DNA of 10,949 nucleotides from CAYGWP01 sp964353455 (GTDB lineage Bacteria; Planctomycetota; Phycisphaerae; FEN-1346), in the NCBI GenBank assembly GCA_964353455.1, contig CAYGWP010000471.1:1-10949 (forward strand). Direction: 5' to 3'. The translations under genes were made by a program, and so were the position numbers. Below, in pieces: positions 1-6,429 of the stretch; the first letter of the stretch is position 1, and every line of letters begins with the position of its first letter. Below the pieces are notes generated by a model. That model did no database searches, was not told where the DNA came from, and saw nothing but the letters and a program-made list of their open reading frames with translations.

Positions 1-702
1 CTGGGGACGGGGTTCTTCGCCGCCGGGTTCGCCGTCTGCGTGGCGGCGTTCATCGTCAGGTGGGTCCAGGTGGACCACGTGCCGCTACAGAACATGTTCG
101 AGGTGTTCCTGACGCTCGGGATGCTGATGTGGCCGATCAGCCTCTTCTGCCGCCGGGCGCTGGGCGTCGGCGGCGAGGCGGCCGACGGCGTTCTGGGTTT
201 CATCATCCTCTTCCCGGCGGGGTTCATCTTCCACGCCGAGCCGCAGAAACTCCCCCCGGCCCTCCAGAGTTTTCTCTTCTTCCCTCACGTATCAGCATAT
301 ATGCTTTCGTATGTCATCATGGCGAAGGCCGCCGTCCCGGCCGCCGTGCGATTCTTCAGCGAACGCCCGCGCGGCAACCCCGACGCCATCGCCTATGACC
401 TTGCCGCGCACCGCATGGTCTCGCTCGGTTTCCCGCTCCTTACGCTCGGCCTCGTCCTGGGGGCCGTCTGGGGCAAGATCGCATGGGGCGACTACTGGAA
501 CTGGGACCCCAAGGAACTCTGGTCCTTCGTCTCGTGGCTCATCTACCTCGCCTACCTGCACTTCCGCTCGATATACGGCGCACGCTTTCCGCGGGTCCTG
601 TCGGTCCTCATCTTGGCGGGCCTTGCGGCGATCATCCTGACGCTCGTCTGGGTGAACCTCGCCCGCATCTTCGGCGGCGGCATGCACAGTTACGCATCTT
701 GA
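1..702 (+). CDS. ccsA: CcsA/ResC-like cytochrome c assembly protein, 5' end outside the window
   Basis: This integral membrane protein would carry and present haem for covalent attachment to apocytochrome c (system II). The frame is open from base 1, so the N-terminus lies upstream; a GTG at 40 is internal to the hydrophobic sequence and is not a convincing start. Of the 233 visible residues, several hydrophobic stretches look like membrane helices. The diagnostic tryptophan-rich segment lies at visible residues 162-174 (WGDYWNWDPKELW), matching the haem-binding WWD region of CcsA/CcmC/CcmF proteins. Candidate haem-ligand histidines are H96 (FPHVSAY) and H229 in the C-terminal G-x-H-S-Y motif (GMHSYAS). 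In this family the partner ResB/CcsB gene is often adjacent and could lie just upstream. The C-terminus is complete, with a TGA stop at 700-702. CcmC is an alternative, but the terminal HSY motif favours CcsA. Confidence 0.9.
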   Translation: MGTGFFAAGFAVCVAAFIVRWVQVDHVPLQNMFEVFLTLGMLMWPISLFCRRALGVGGEAADGVLGFIILFPAGFIFHAEPQKLPPALQSFLFFPHVSAYMLSYVIMAKAAVPAAVRFFSERPRGNPDAIAYDLAAHRMVSLGFPLLTLGLVLGAVWGKIAWGDYWNWDPKELWSFVSWLIYLAYLHFRSIYGARFPRVLSVLILAGLAAIILTLVWVNLARIFGGGMHSYAS

Positions 703-716
703 CGGCCGTCGGAAAA

Positions 717-770
717 CCGGCGCCGCCGCGCCGGGACCGGCTTTTGCCGAAACGCAGGGCGGCGGCCCTG
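717..770 (+). terminator. Possible hairpin terminator region after the ccsA-like gene
   Basis: Two small stem-loops lie in the 127-base gap after the ccsA-like stop. The first pairs CCGGCGC (717-723) with GCGCCGG (728-734) and is followed a few bases later by CTTTTG. The second pairs CAGGGC (755-760) with GCCCTG (765-770) around a GGCG loop. Neither has a proper U-tract directly after the stem, so intrinsic termination is only a guess. Short GC-rich stems are also expected by chance at this base composition. Confidence 0.25.
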
Positions 771-778
771 ATGCGGGC

Positions 779-807
779 TTGACAAACGCCTGCCACTGAA
801 AGAGAGT
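779..807 (+). promoter_or_regulatory. Candidate sigma70-type promoter for the secreted propeller gene
   Basis: A perfect TTGACA -35 hexamer sits at 779-784. With a 17-base spacer the -10 would be GAGAGT (802-807), which matches only three of the six consensus bases. AGTATT (805-810) is an alternative at a 20-base spacing. The position is close to the start codon at 830, which would give a very short leader. The -35 match is good and the -10 is poor. Confidence 0.3.
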
Positions 808-829
808 ATTCCCGGCGAGGAGAGGGAAC

Positions 830-1813
830 ATGACGGCGACCGGCCGGCTCGCGCTTATTGTCCTTGCGTGCGTCGTTTCCGCTGCCGCGCGGCAGGCGAT
901 TGCCGAATCTCCCCCCGCGAAGGAGGCCGCCCTGGTCCCGCACATCGAAGGCGAGTGGTGGACAGTCGCGCATAACCCCGACCTCGGGCCGCTCTCGGAC
1001 CCGAAGCAGCAGCCGGTCGATTTCAGCGTCTGGCAGGCGGCCGACGGCACGTGGCAACTCTGGTCCTGCATCCGCAACACCAGGTGCGGCGGCAAGACGC
1101 GGCTCTTCCATCGCTGGGAGGGGGCGAAACTCACCGACCCGGACTGGCGGCCGATGGGCATCGCCATGCAGGCCGATGCGGCGGCCGGCGAGACCCCCGG
1201 CGGACTCCAGGCGCCGCACGTCCTCCGCATCGGCGACATCTTCCACATGTTCTACGGCGACTGGGAGCACATCTGCCTGGCTACCGGCGCCGACGGCAAG
1301 ACGTTCGCCCGACGACTGGGGCCGGACGGCAAGTCCGGCATGTTCTCCGAGGGGCCGGGCAACAACACGCGCGACCCGATGGTCATCCGCATCGGCGACC
1401 AGTGGCACTGCTACTACACGGCGTACCCGAACAGGGAGGGGTCGGTCTATTTGCGGACGTCGGCGGACCTTAAGTCGTGGAGCGAGTCGAAGAAGGTTGC
1501 GTTCGGGGGTGCGGCCGGCACGAACCCGTACTCCGCCGAGTGCCCGTTCGTGTATTATCACAAGGAATCGAAATATTACTATCTGTTCCGGACGCAGCGG
1601 TACGGGGCGAACGCCCTGACCACGGTTTATCGCTCGGCCGACCCGGCGGACTTCGGCGTGAACGATGACAAGTGCCGCGTCGGCACGCTGCCGATAGCCG
1701 CGCCCGAGATCATCGAGCACGAGGGCCGCACCTTCGTGGCCGCGCTTTCGCCGGGCCTCGACGGAATTCGCATCGCGCGCCTCGCGCTCCGTCAATCGTC
1801 AAGCGGGCAGTAG
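830..1813 (+). CDS. Secreted five-bladed beta-propeller glycosidase-like protein
   Basis: This is a 327-residue exported protein. The ATG at 830 is preceded by a purine-rich ribosome site (GAGGAGAGGG) at normal spacing and opens a signal peptide: a basic start, a hydrophobic core at about 6-20, and a likely cleavage near residue 25 (QAIA/ES). The mature part shows recurring blades of the form 'aromatic-rich strand, D/E, loop, strand', seen at about 62-80, 128-143, 180-198, 235-254 and 290-306. The RDPM motif at 181-184 and the AECPF at 236-240 resemble the acidic positions of the GH43/GH32/GH130-like five-bladed propeller fold. I cannot assign a family or substrate, and the catalytic set is not proven; a non-catalytic sugar-binding propeller is possible. 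Its position upstream of an amino-sugar-type operon makes a role in external glycan breakdown reasonable but unproven. A structured palindrome lies directly after its stop, so it may be transcribed separately from the operon. Confidence 0.75.
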   Translation: MTATGRLALIVLACVVSAAARQAIAESPPAKEAALVPHIEGEWWTVAHNPDLGPLSDPKQQPVDFSVWQAADGTWQLWSCIRNTRCGGKTRLFHRWEGAKLTDPDWRPMGIAMQADAAAGETPGGLQAPHVLRIGDIFHMFYGDWEHICLATGADGKTFARRLGPDGKSGMFSEGPGNNTRDPMVIRIGDQWHCYYTAYPNREGSVYLRTSADLKSWSESKKVAFGGAAGTNPYSAECPFVYYHKESKYYYLFRTQRYGANALTTVYRSADPADFGVNDDKCRVGTLPIAAPEIIEHEGRTFVAALSPGLDGIRIARLALRQSSSGQ

Positions 1814-1815
1814 CC

Positions 1816-1885
1816 GGGTGGCATGCCCAGCCCGTCGTTGGCTGGGCATGCATGCCCACGCAAAGGCGGCGTGGGCATGCCACCC
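1816..1885. repeat. REPIN-like compound palindrome (two hairpins in inverted arrangement)
   Basis: The outer arms GGGTGGCATGCCCA (1816-1829) and TGGGCATGCCACCC (1872-1885) are a perfect 14-base inverted repeat. Inside are two perfect 12-base stems with 7-base loops: GCATGCCCAGCC (1821-1832) with GGCTGGGCATGC (1840-1851), and GCATGCCCACGC (1850-1861) with GCGTGGGCATGC (1869-1880). The strand can therefore fold either as one long hairpin or as two side-by-side hairpins. This is the architecture of paired inverted REP elements (REPINs). It begins 2 bases after the propeller gene's stop. There is no U-tract on the plus strand, so it is not a standard intrinsic terminator. Confidence 0.85.
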
Positions 1886-1926
1886 TTAATTCAGGCGTAA
1901 CAGAGCAGTGGCCTGGGCGCCGAGGA

Positions 1927-1932
1927 AAGGAG
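1927..1932 (+). promoter_or_regulatory. Ribosome binding site that fixes the first dehydrogenase start at 1940
   Basis: AAGGAG at 1927-1932 is a strong Shine-Dalgarno match. A GTG at 1934 is only 1 base downstream and too close to use it. The in-frame GTG at 1940 is 7 bases downstream, which is ideal spacing. Confidence 0.7.
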
Positions 1933-1939
1933 AGTGACC

Positions 1940-2971
1940 GTGCTGGCAGCCGTCCTGAAGGACTATAACCGGCTGGTGCTGGAGGACGTGCCCGTGCCGG
2001 ACCCCGGCATCGGCGAGGTGGTGGTCCGCATCCGGTCTTGCGGGTTCTGCGCCACCGACTACAAGGCTATCAAGGGCATCCGGCGGAACGTCAAGTTCCC
2101 GATCATTCCGGGTCACGAGCCGTCGGGCGTGGTCGCCAGGGTGGGGGCGGGCGTCAGGCATTTCAAGGAAGGGGACGAGGTCATCCTTCAGCCCTCGGGC
2201 TACTGCGGCGTGTGCCCCCACTGCCGCGCGGGGAACGCCCATTACTGCGAGCACTCCTTCACGACCGGCGGCGACGGCCCCGACACGACCTGGAACGGTT
2301 CCTTCGCCGAGTACACGCGCACGCTGGCGGCGTGCCTCTTTCATAAGCCGAAGTCGATACCGTTTGACGCCGCCGCGCTGACCGAGCCGCTCTCGGGCGC
2401 GTGGAAGGGCGTCATCCAGTACAGCCAGATGCAGGTGGGCGACGATGCGGTCGTGATCGGCGTGGGCGGGATAGGCCTCTTGTGCCTCATGGTGGCGAAG
2501 GCGGCCGGGGCGGGGCGCCTCATTGCCGTCGATACGAGCGATTACGCCCTGCGGAACGCCCTTGCCCTGGGGGCGACGCACGCCGTCAATCCGTCGCGCG
2601 AAGATCCCAAGAAGCGTGTATATGAAATCATCCCCGGCGGGCCGGACCTCGTGGTCGAGGCGGCCGGGCCGATAGAGGCGGTGCGCCTTGCCGCCGACCT
2701 CAGGCGCCGAGGCACGCGATGGAACGTCTTCGGCATAACCACGCACGAGAAGTTCGAACTCGACGGCGGCCTGACGCATTTCCTCGAAGGACGCATGGAC
2801 GCCTCGTTCGGCACCACCCCGCTGGCGATGACCAGCGCCATACGCCTGATGGAGAGGGGCCTGGTGGACCCGGGGAAGATCATTTCGCACCGGTTCTCCC
2901 TGAAGGAAATCCACAAGGCCGTCGAGGTCATGGGCGGCCCGGAACGCAACAAGGTCATCATCAATCCGTGA
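1940..2971 (+). CDS. Zinc-dependent medium-chain dehydrogenase (sorbitol/threonine dehydrogenase type)
   Basis: This cytoplasmic NAD(P)-dependent alcohol or polyol dehydrogenase has 343 residues from GTG 1940, a usual length for the family; an in-frame GTG two codons earlier is less likely given the ribosome site. Catalytic-zinc residues are visible: C34 in CGFCATD, H59-E60 in GHEPSG, and the glutamate at 149 (LTEPLSG). A structural zinc lobe is intact, with C89, C92, C95 and C103 (CGVCPHC then C after seven residues). The Rossmann nucleotide loop GVGGIG is at 174-179, followed by an acidic residue at the end of the second strand (IAVD), which favours NAD over NADP. It is the first gene of a three-gene operon; its stop overlaps the next start by 4 bases. 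The substrate cannot be read from the sequence. Because it travels with a deacetylase, an amino sugar, amino polyol or sugar alcohol is the best guess. Confidence 0.9.
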   Translation: MLAAVLKDYNRLVLEDVPVPDPGIGEVVVRIRSCGFCATDYKAIKGIRRNVKFPIIPGHEPSGVVARVGAGVRHFKEGDEVILQPSGYCGVCPHCRAGNAHYCEHSFTTGGDGPDTTWNGSFAEYTRTLAACLFHKPKSIPFDAAALTEPLSGAWKGVIQYSQMQVGDDAVVIGVGGIGLLCLMVAKAAGAGRLIAVDTSDYALRNALALGATHAVNPSREDPKKRVYEIIPGGPDLVVEAAGPIEAVRLAADLRRRGTRWNVFGITTHEKFELDGGLTHFLEGRMDASFGTTPLAMTSAIRLMERGLVDPGKIISHRFSLKEIHKAVEVMGGPERNKVIINP

Positions 2972-3921
2972 AGGCGATAGTGCTGGCGGCCCCCGGCCGC
3001 ATCGAGATGCGAGACGTGCCCCGGCCCGAGCCGGGCGCGGGCCAGGTGCTCATCCGCACGGCGGCGTGCGGCATCTGCGCCACGGACCTCGTGATGATCG
3101 ACGGCAACCCGCGCGTGAAGTGTCCCGCCATTCTGGGCCACGAGTGGTCGGGCGTGGTCGAGGCCGCGGGCAAAGGCGCGCCGCGTCGGCTCGTCGGCAA
3201 GCCCTGCGTGGCCGAGAACGTTCTGGCCGACGGCGGCGAGGTCGGCTTCGAGCATCCCGGCGGATACGGCCAGTTCTTCGTCACCGAGGCGGCCGGCGTC
3301 AACACGCTGCCCGACGGTTTCGACATGGCCGTGGCAACCCTCATCGAGCCGCTGGCCGTGTGCGTGCGGGCGCTCAACAACCTGGGCGAGAGCAACCAAG
3401 GCGATGCGCTGATTCTGGGCGATGGTCCGATCGGCCTCTTGATGCTTGTGCTCCTGAAGCACGTTGGTGCCCCGCGAGTGCTTCTGGCCGGCGGACGGCC
3501 GGGCCGCCTGAAACTCGCGCGGCAACTCGGGGCCTGCGAGGCCCTCAACTACCACGTGCAGGGGGAGGTCAGCCGGCGTGCATACGAGTGGGGCGTGGTG
3601 GTGGAGGCCAGCGGCTCGCTCAAAGGCATGACGACCGCGCTGAACGTGGCCGGGCAGTGCGCAAAGATCCTCGTTCTCGGCGATTACGGCGACGCCCGCG
3701 CCGACTTCGCGTGGAACGATCTGGTGCACAGGGAACTCATGCTCACCGGCTCGAACGCATCGGCCGGCGCGTGGCCCGAAGCGATCCGCCTGGCGACCTG
3801 CGGCCACTTGCCTCTTGAGCGGCTCGTCTCGGTCCGGCTTCCGGCTGAGCGGTTCGCCGAGGGGATCGACCTGGTGCGCAGCCGCGCGGGCGACGTGGTC
3901 AAGGTCGTCCTGGAATGGTAG
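2968..3921 (+). CDS. Medium-chain dehydrogenase lacking the structural-zinc lobe
   Basis: The GTG at 2968 overlaps the previous gene's TGA (GTGA, 4 bases), typical of translational coupling; there is no strong separate ribosome site. The protein has 317 residues, short for a zinc dehydrogenase. Catalytic-zinc positions are present: C34 (CGICATD), H58-E59 (GHEWSG) and E127 (LIEPLA). The nucleotide-binding loop is GDGPIG at 151-156. The region that should carry four structural-zinc cysteines is reduced to roughly residues 75-97 and contains only one cysteine (C80), so that lobe has been lost. The enzyme is therefore related to, but clearly diverged from, the first dehydrogenase. It may oxidise or reduce a second carbon of the same substrate, or the pair may form a heteromer; both ideas are inference. 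Members of the family without structural zinc are known, so the loss alone does not mean it is inactive. Confidence 0.87.
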   Translation: MKAIVLAAPGRIEMRDVPRPEPGAGQVLIRTAACGICATDLVMIDGNPRVKCPAILGHEWSGVVEAAGKGAPRRLVGKPCVAENVLADGGEVGFEHPGGYGQFFVTEAAGVNTLPDGFDMAVATLIEPLAVCVRALNNLGESNQGDALILGDGPIGLLMLVLLKHVGAPRVLLAGGRPGRLKLARQLGACEALNYHVQGEVSRRAYEWGVVVEASGSLKGMTTALNVAGQCAKILVLGDYGDARADFAWNDLVHRELMLTGSNASAGAWPEAIRLATCGHLPLERLVSVRLPAERFAEGIDLVRSRAGDVVKVVLEW

Positions 3922-3927
3922 GGGCCA

Positions 3928-5043
3928 ATGAAGACGCTGATACATAATGGAACGCTGATAACTCCAACAGAGCGGATCGAGGACGGGTGGCTCCTCGCGG
4001 AGGGCGGGAAGATCGCCGCCGTCGGCCGGGGCTCGCCGCCCGGGGCCGACCGGCGGATCGATGCGGCAGGGCGGTTCATCGCCCCGGGGTTCATCGACCT
4101 TCACGCCCAGGGTTTTCGCGGGCACGACCTGTGGGACCCGTCGGACGCGAACTTCCTTGCGGCCACGCGCGAGATGGCCCGCACGGGCGTGACGGCGGCA
4201 CAGGCGTCGGTCGATGCGATGCCGGACGTGTGCCAGATAATGCGGCCGCGCATCGGCCGGGCGGGCGGCGGGACGCGGATCGTCGGCCTCTACCTCGAGA
4301 CGCCGTTCATCGCGCCCGGGAAGCGCGGGGCGATTCCGCTGGAGCGTCTGAGGCCGCCGTCGCCGGACGCCGCCCGCGAGGTCATCGAGTGGTCGCGCGG
4401 AATCCTCTCGATGATAACGATCGCGCCGGAACTGCCGGGTGCCCTGGACCTGGTGCGCCTCTTCCGGCGGACGGCCGGGCCGATGGGGCCGGTGGTGGCG
4501 GCCATCGGGCACACTGCCGCCACGTTCGACCAGGCCGCCGCCGGCATCGAGGCGGGGATGACCCACTGCACCCATCTATATAACGCCATGCCTCCGCTGC
4601 TGCACCGCGAGCCGGGGGCCGTGGGGGCGCTCCTTGCGCACGGCGGCGCCAGCGTCGAGATCATCTGCGACGGCGTGCACCTCCATCCGGCCGCAGTCCG
4701 CATCGCAATTGCCTGTAAGGGCGTCTCGCGGACGTGCCTCATCACGGATTGCGTGAGCGGCCTCAGGGGCAAGGTGGTTGACGGCGCCCCGCGGCTGCCC
4801 GACGGCACGCTGGCCGGCAGCATCCTCTCGATGGACCGGGCGGTTGCGAACGTCCAGCGGTTCGCCGATGTGACGCTCGAGCAGGCCGTGGAGATGGCGA
4901 CCCTAACTCCCGCCCGCGCCGCAGGCTGCGACCGCTCCAAGGGGTCGCTGGCCCCCGGCAAGGACGCCGATGTGGTGCTCTTCGACGAAGGCATCGCCGT
5001 TTCGCTCACGATGATCGGCGGAGAGGTGGTGTTCGAGCGGTAG
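3928..5043 (+). CDS. nagA: NagA-like N-acetylglucosamine-6-phosphate deacetylase
   Basis: This amidohydrolase would remove acetate from N-acetylglucosamine-6-phosphate or a similar N-acetylated sugar phosphate. It is 371 residues long, close to the usual NagA length. The ATG at 3928 is 6 bases after the previous stop, with a GGGG-type ribosome site, so it is the third gene of the operon. Motifs in order are: GFIDLHAQG (54-62), giving H59 and Q61 where two-metal enzymes have HxH; GLYLETPF (120-127) with metal-ligand candidate E124; GHTAAT (194-199) with H195; THLYNAMPPLLHREPGA (215-231) with H216; CDGVHLHP (247-254) with H251; and LITDC (271-275) with the catalytic D274. The C-terminal composite-barrel strands end in GKDADVVLFD. 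Two departures from the family are notable: ETPF replaces the near-universal EGPF, and the usual lysine-glycine-alanine-histidine ends in isoleucine (KRGAI). These suggest a shifted substrate, so the nagA name marks the family, not proven specificity. Confidence 0.85.
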   Translation: MKTLIHNGTLITPTERIEDGWLLAEGGKIAAVGRGSPPGADRRIDAAGRFIAPGFIDLHAQGFRGHDLWDPSDANFLAATREMARTGVTAAQASVDAMPDVCQIMRPRIGRAGGGTRIVGLYLETPFIAPGKRGAIPLERLRPPSPDAAREVIEWSRGILSMITIAPELPGALDLVRLFRRTAGPMGPVVAAIGHTAATFDQAAAGIEAGMTHCTHLYNAMPPLLHREPGAVGALLAHGGASVEIICDGVHLHPAAVRIAIACKGVSRTCLITDCVSGLRGKVVDGAPRLPDGTLAGSILSMDRAVANVQRFADVTLEQAVEMATLTPARAAGCDRSKGSLAPGKDADVVLFDEGIAVSLTMIGGEVVFER

Positions 5044-5084
5044 GCTATACACCACCAAACGTCCACGATAGGTTTATAGCGGTT

Positions 5085-5180
5085 TAACGTTGCGTGTTCG
5101 CGCGGCGGGTCTCCGGACCCGCCGCGCTCTGCCTAACGTTGCGTGCCGGCGCGGCGGGTGCGGAGACCCGCCGCGCCACT
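5085..5180. repeat. Two tandem 49-base units, each a GC-rich hairpin, at a convergent gene junction
   Basis: The 12-base word TAACGTTGCGTG occurs at 5085-5096 and again at 5134-5145, exactly 49 bases apart. Each copy is followed by a strong hairpin. Unit one pairs GCGCGGCGGGTC (5100-5111) with GACCCGCCGCGC (5116-5127) around a TCCG loop. Unit two pairs GGCGCGGCGGGT (5148-5159) with ACCCGCCGCGCC (5166-5177) around a 6-base loop. The pair lies between the end of the plus-strand operon and the end of a minus-strand gene, where it could stop or protect transcripts from both sides. No U-tract follows on either strand. This is a dispersed-repeat candidate as well as a possible bidirectional terminator. 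Confidence 0.75.
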
Positions 5181-5202
5181 ATTCAACCTTAAAGTGCTCT
5201 AA

Positions 5203-5294
5203 GCGCCGGAATCCGTAATCTGGTTGTCGCAGATGACACCCGCCGACACCCGTCACTCGCCCGGCAGACCCCGGACGGAGTTTTCGGGACGCAC
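5203..5294. repeat. 92-base dispersed repeat, copy 1
   Basis: This segment matches 6430-6521 without gaps at 82 of 92 positions. It begins with GCGCCG and ends with TTTTCGGGACGCAC. It lies 19 bases beyond the stop codon of the minus-strand secreted gene. A small stem can form on the plus strand: 5223-5228 with 5232-5237 around a GCA loop, with two G-U pairs. Neither copy has a convincing reading frame. Its function is unknown. Confidence 0.85.
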
Positions 5295-5313
5295 AAGAGA
5301 TCCTTCATGGACA

Positions 5314-6333
5314 CTACTTCCCGTACCGGTCCCAGCCGTACGGGTCCTGTGCCGACGTCACTTCCCACGGGCCAACGAAGAGGAACTGTTCCGCGTCCGC
5401 CGCGCCGCTCTTGTTTCCCGTGCGCCAGATCTCGTGGTAGAGTTTCGGCGTGCCGTTGGTCGTCGCGCAGCCGACCCAGACCGGCGTCGGCCACGGCTCC
5501 CATGCGCCTTTGACGGTGAGCCTGCGGAGGAAAAACCTGTGGATGTAGGACGTCGGGCCGGTCGTCTCGTAGTTCATGACGAATTCGTACCAGTCGCCGC
5601 TCGTGAGCACGTTGTGCTCGGCCGCACCGGCGGGCTTGCTCGTCACATAGACGCCTTTGAACGGGCCGGCCGGCTCCGGCGGCGGCACACCGGCGCCCGA
5701 GTTCGTCATTGGGGCTTGCACCGCGTCCGCGTTGCCGTGCCGCGGACAGCCGTGCGCGAGAAAGCCCGATGACGTGAGGACCCAATCCATCCGGGTCTTG
5801 TTGTCCTCCGGAAATAGGAAGATAAGTTTAAGCGTGCCGGACTCGCCGGGTGTGCGCGTCCTCGAGGTGAAGCCGGCAGGGTCGGTTCCCCGGAAGAGAA
5901 ACGTCGCTCGAGCCCACACGCGCGCCGAGGGCTTGAACGACCTGCGGTCCTCGATCGTGGTCGGCGTGCCCGCCGGCGTGCGATACCGAACCACTTGCCC
6001 GAACGTCCCATGCGGGTCCGGGAAGATCCCCAACACCGACGGGTTCGATGGGACCGCGCTCGAGCCGATCGAGAACCTGCCGTTCCTGGTGAGGTTAGCC
6101 CAGCCATTATCCGGTGTGCCGGCTGCAACCACCCCCTGCCACGACTCGCCGGCGAGGAGTTCGGCGCCGAGTCGCGCGGGATCGTAGCCGGCGGGCAATG
6201 TCGCCGGCGCCGGCGGACGCGCCGCCTTTGTGGTGTCCGCCTGCTCCTCTGCGGCCGCCGCAACGAACGCCCAGGTCGAGGCCAGCAGCACGATTACCGC
6301 ACCGCCTGCACTGATTGTGTTGAAGGTTTTCAT
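5314..6333 (-). CDS. Secreted protein of unknown family, possibly a lectin-like beta-sandwich
   Basis: This is a 339-residue exported protein. The start is the ATG at 6333-6331, preceded by AAGGAG (6349-6344) and followed by a clean signal peptide (hydrophobic core about 8-28, cleavage near AAAA/EE). An upstream extension of the frame to 6531 runs through the terminator hairpin and repeat and is rejected. After a low-complexity linker (about 31-48, rich in A and P) the mature part is rich in aromatic and beta-prone segments: 135-148, 167-188, 226-233, 246-274 and 282-289. This kind of pattern occurs in concanavalin-like sandwich domains of polysaccharide lyases and LamG-like proteins. I do not recognise a catalytic motif and assign no function. 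It has only two cysteines (C196, C289) in the mature region, which could form a disulphide. No good -10/-35 pair is visible in the roughly 50 bases between the upstream hairpin and the start, so some read-through from the lipoprotein gene is possible. Confidence 0.8.
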   Translation of the reverse strand: MKTFNTISAGGAVIVLLASTWAFVAAAAEEQADTTKAARPPAPATLPAGYDPARLGAELLAGESWQGVVAAGTPDNGWANLTRNGRFSIGSSAVPSNPSVLGIFPDPHGTFGQVVRYRTPAGTPTTIEDRRSFKPSARVWARATFLFRGTDPAGFTSRTRTPGESGTLKLIFLFPEDNKTRMDWVLTSSGFLAHGCPRHGNADAVQAPMTNSGAGVPPPEPAGPFKGVYVTSKPAGAAEHNVLTSGDWYEFVMNYETTGPTSYIHRFFLRRLTVKGAWEPWPTPVWVGCATTNGTPKLYHEIWRTGNKSGAADAEQFLFVGPWEVTSAQDPYGWDRYGK

Positions 6334-6383
6334 GGTCCGCTTGCTCCTTTCCCTTGGTTGGTTTGGTTCGCTCAAGAGAGATA

Positions 6384-6428
6384 AAGGCCAAGCGTCGAGG
6401 CTCTCATCACCTCGCCGCGCTTGGCCTT
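6384..6428 (-). terminator. Intrinsic terminator-like hairpin downstream of the lipoprotein gene
   Basis: AAGGCCAAGCG (6384-6394) pairs perfectly with CGCTTGGCCTT (6418-6428), and the stem continues after a small internal loop through CGAGG/CCTCG. Read on the minus strand, the stem ends in CTTTATCTCTCTT, a U-rich tail as expected for an intrinsic terminator. It lies after the lipoprotein gene and its 3' repeat and before the secreted protein gene. Confidence 0.65.
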
Positions 6429-6429
6429 C

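Noticed and set aside
632..1795. 387-codon minus-strand frame, and a similar one at 292-1248
   Set aside because: Both are shadows of the ccsA-like and propeller genes, with arginine-rich compositional translations.
2542..4575. 677-codon open frame on the minus strand
   Set aside because: It spans three well-supported plus-strand genes with family motifs, and its own translation shows no protein-like pattern.
5085..5180. CRISPR array from regularly spaced repeats
   Set aside because: There are only two units, the 'spacers' are themselves near-identical hairpins, and there are no cas genes.
5082..5187. Integron attC-like sites (GTTTAAC, GCCTAAC and ATTCAAC fit the RYYYAAC core box)
   Set aside because: The matching GTTRRRY boxes at the other end of an attC palindrome are absent, the hairpin stems do not include the core boxes, and there is no integrase or cassette structure.
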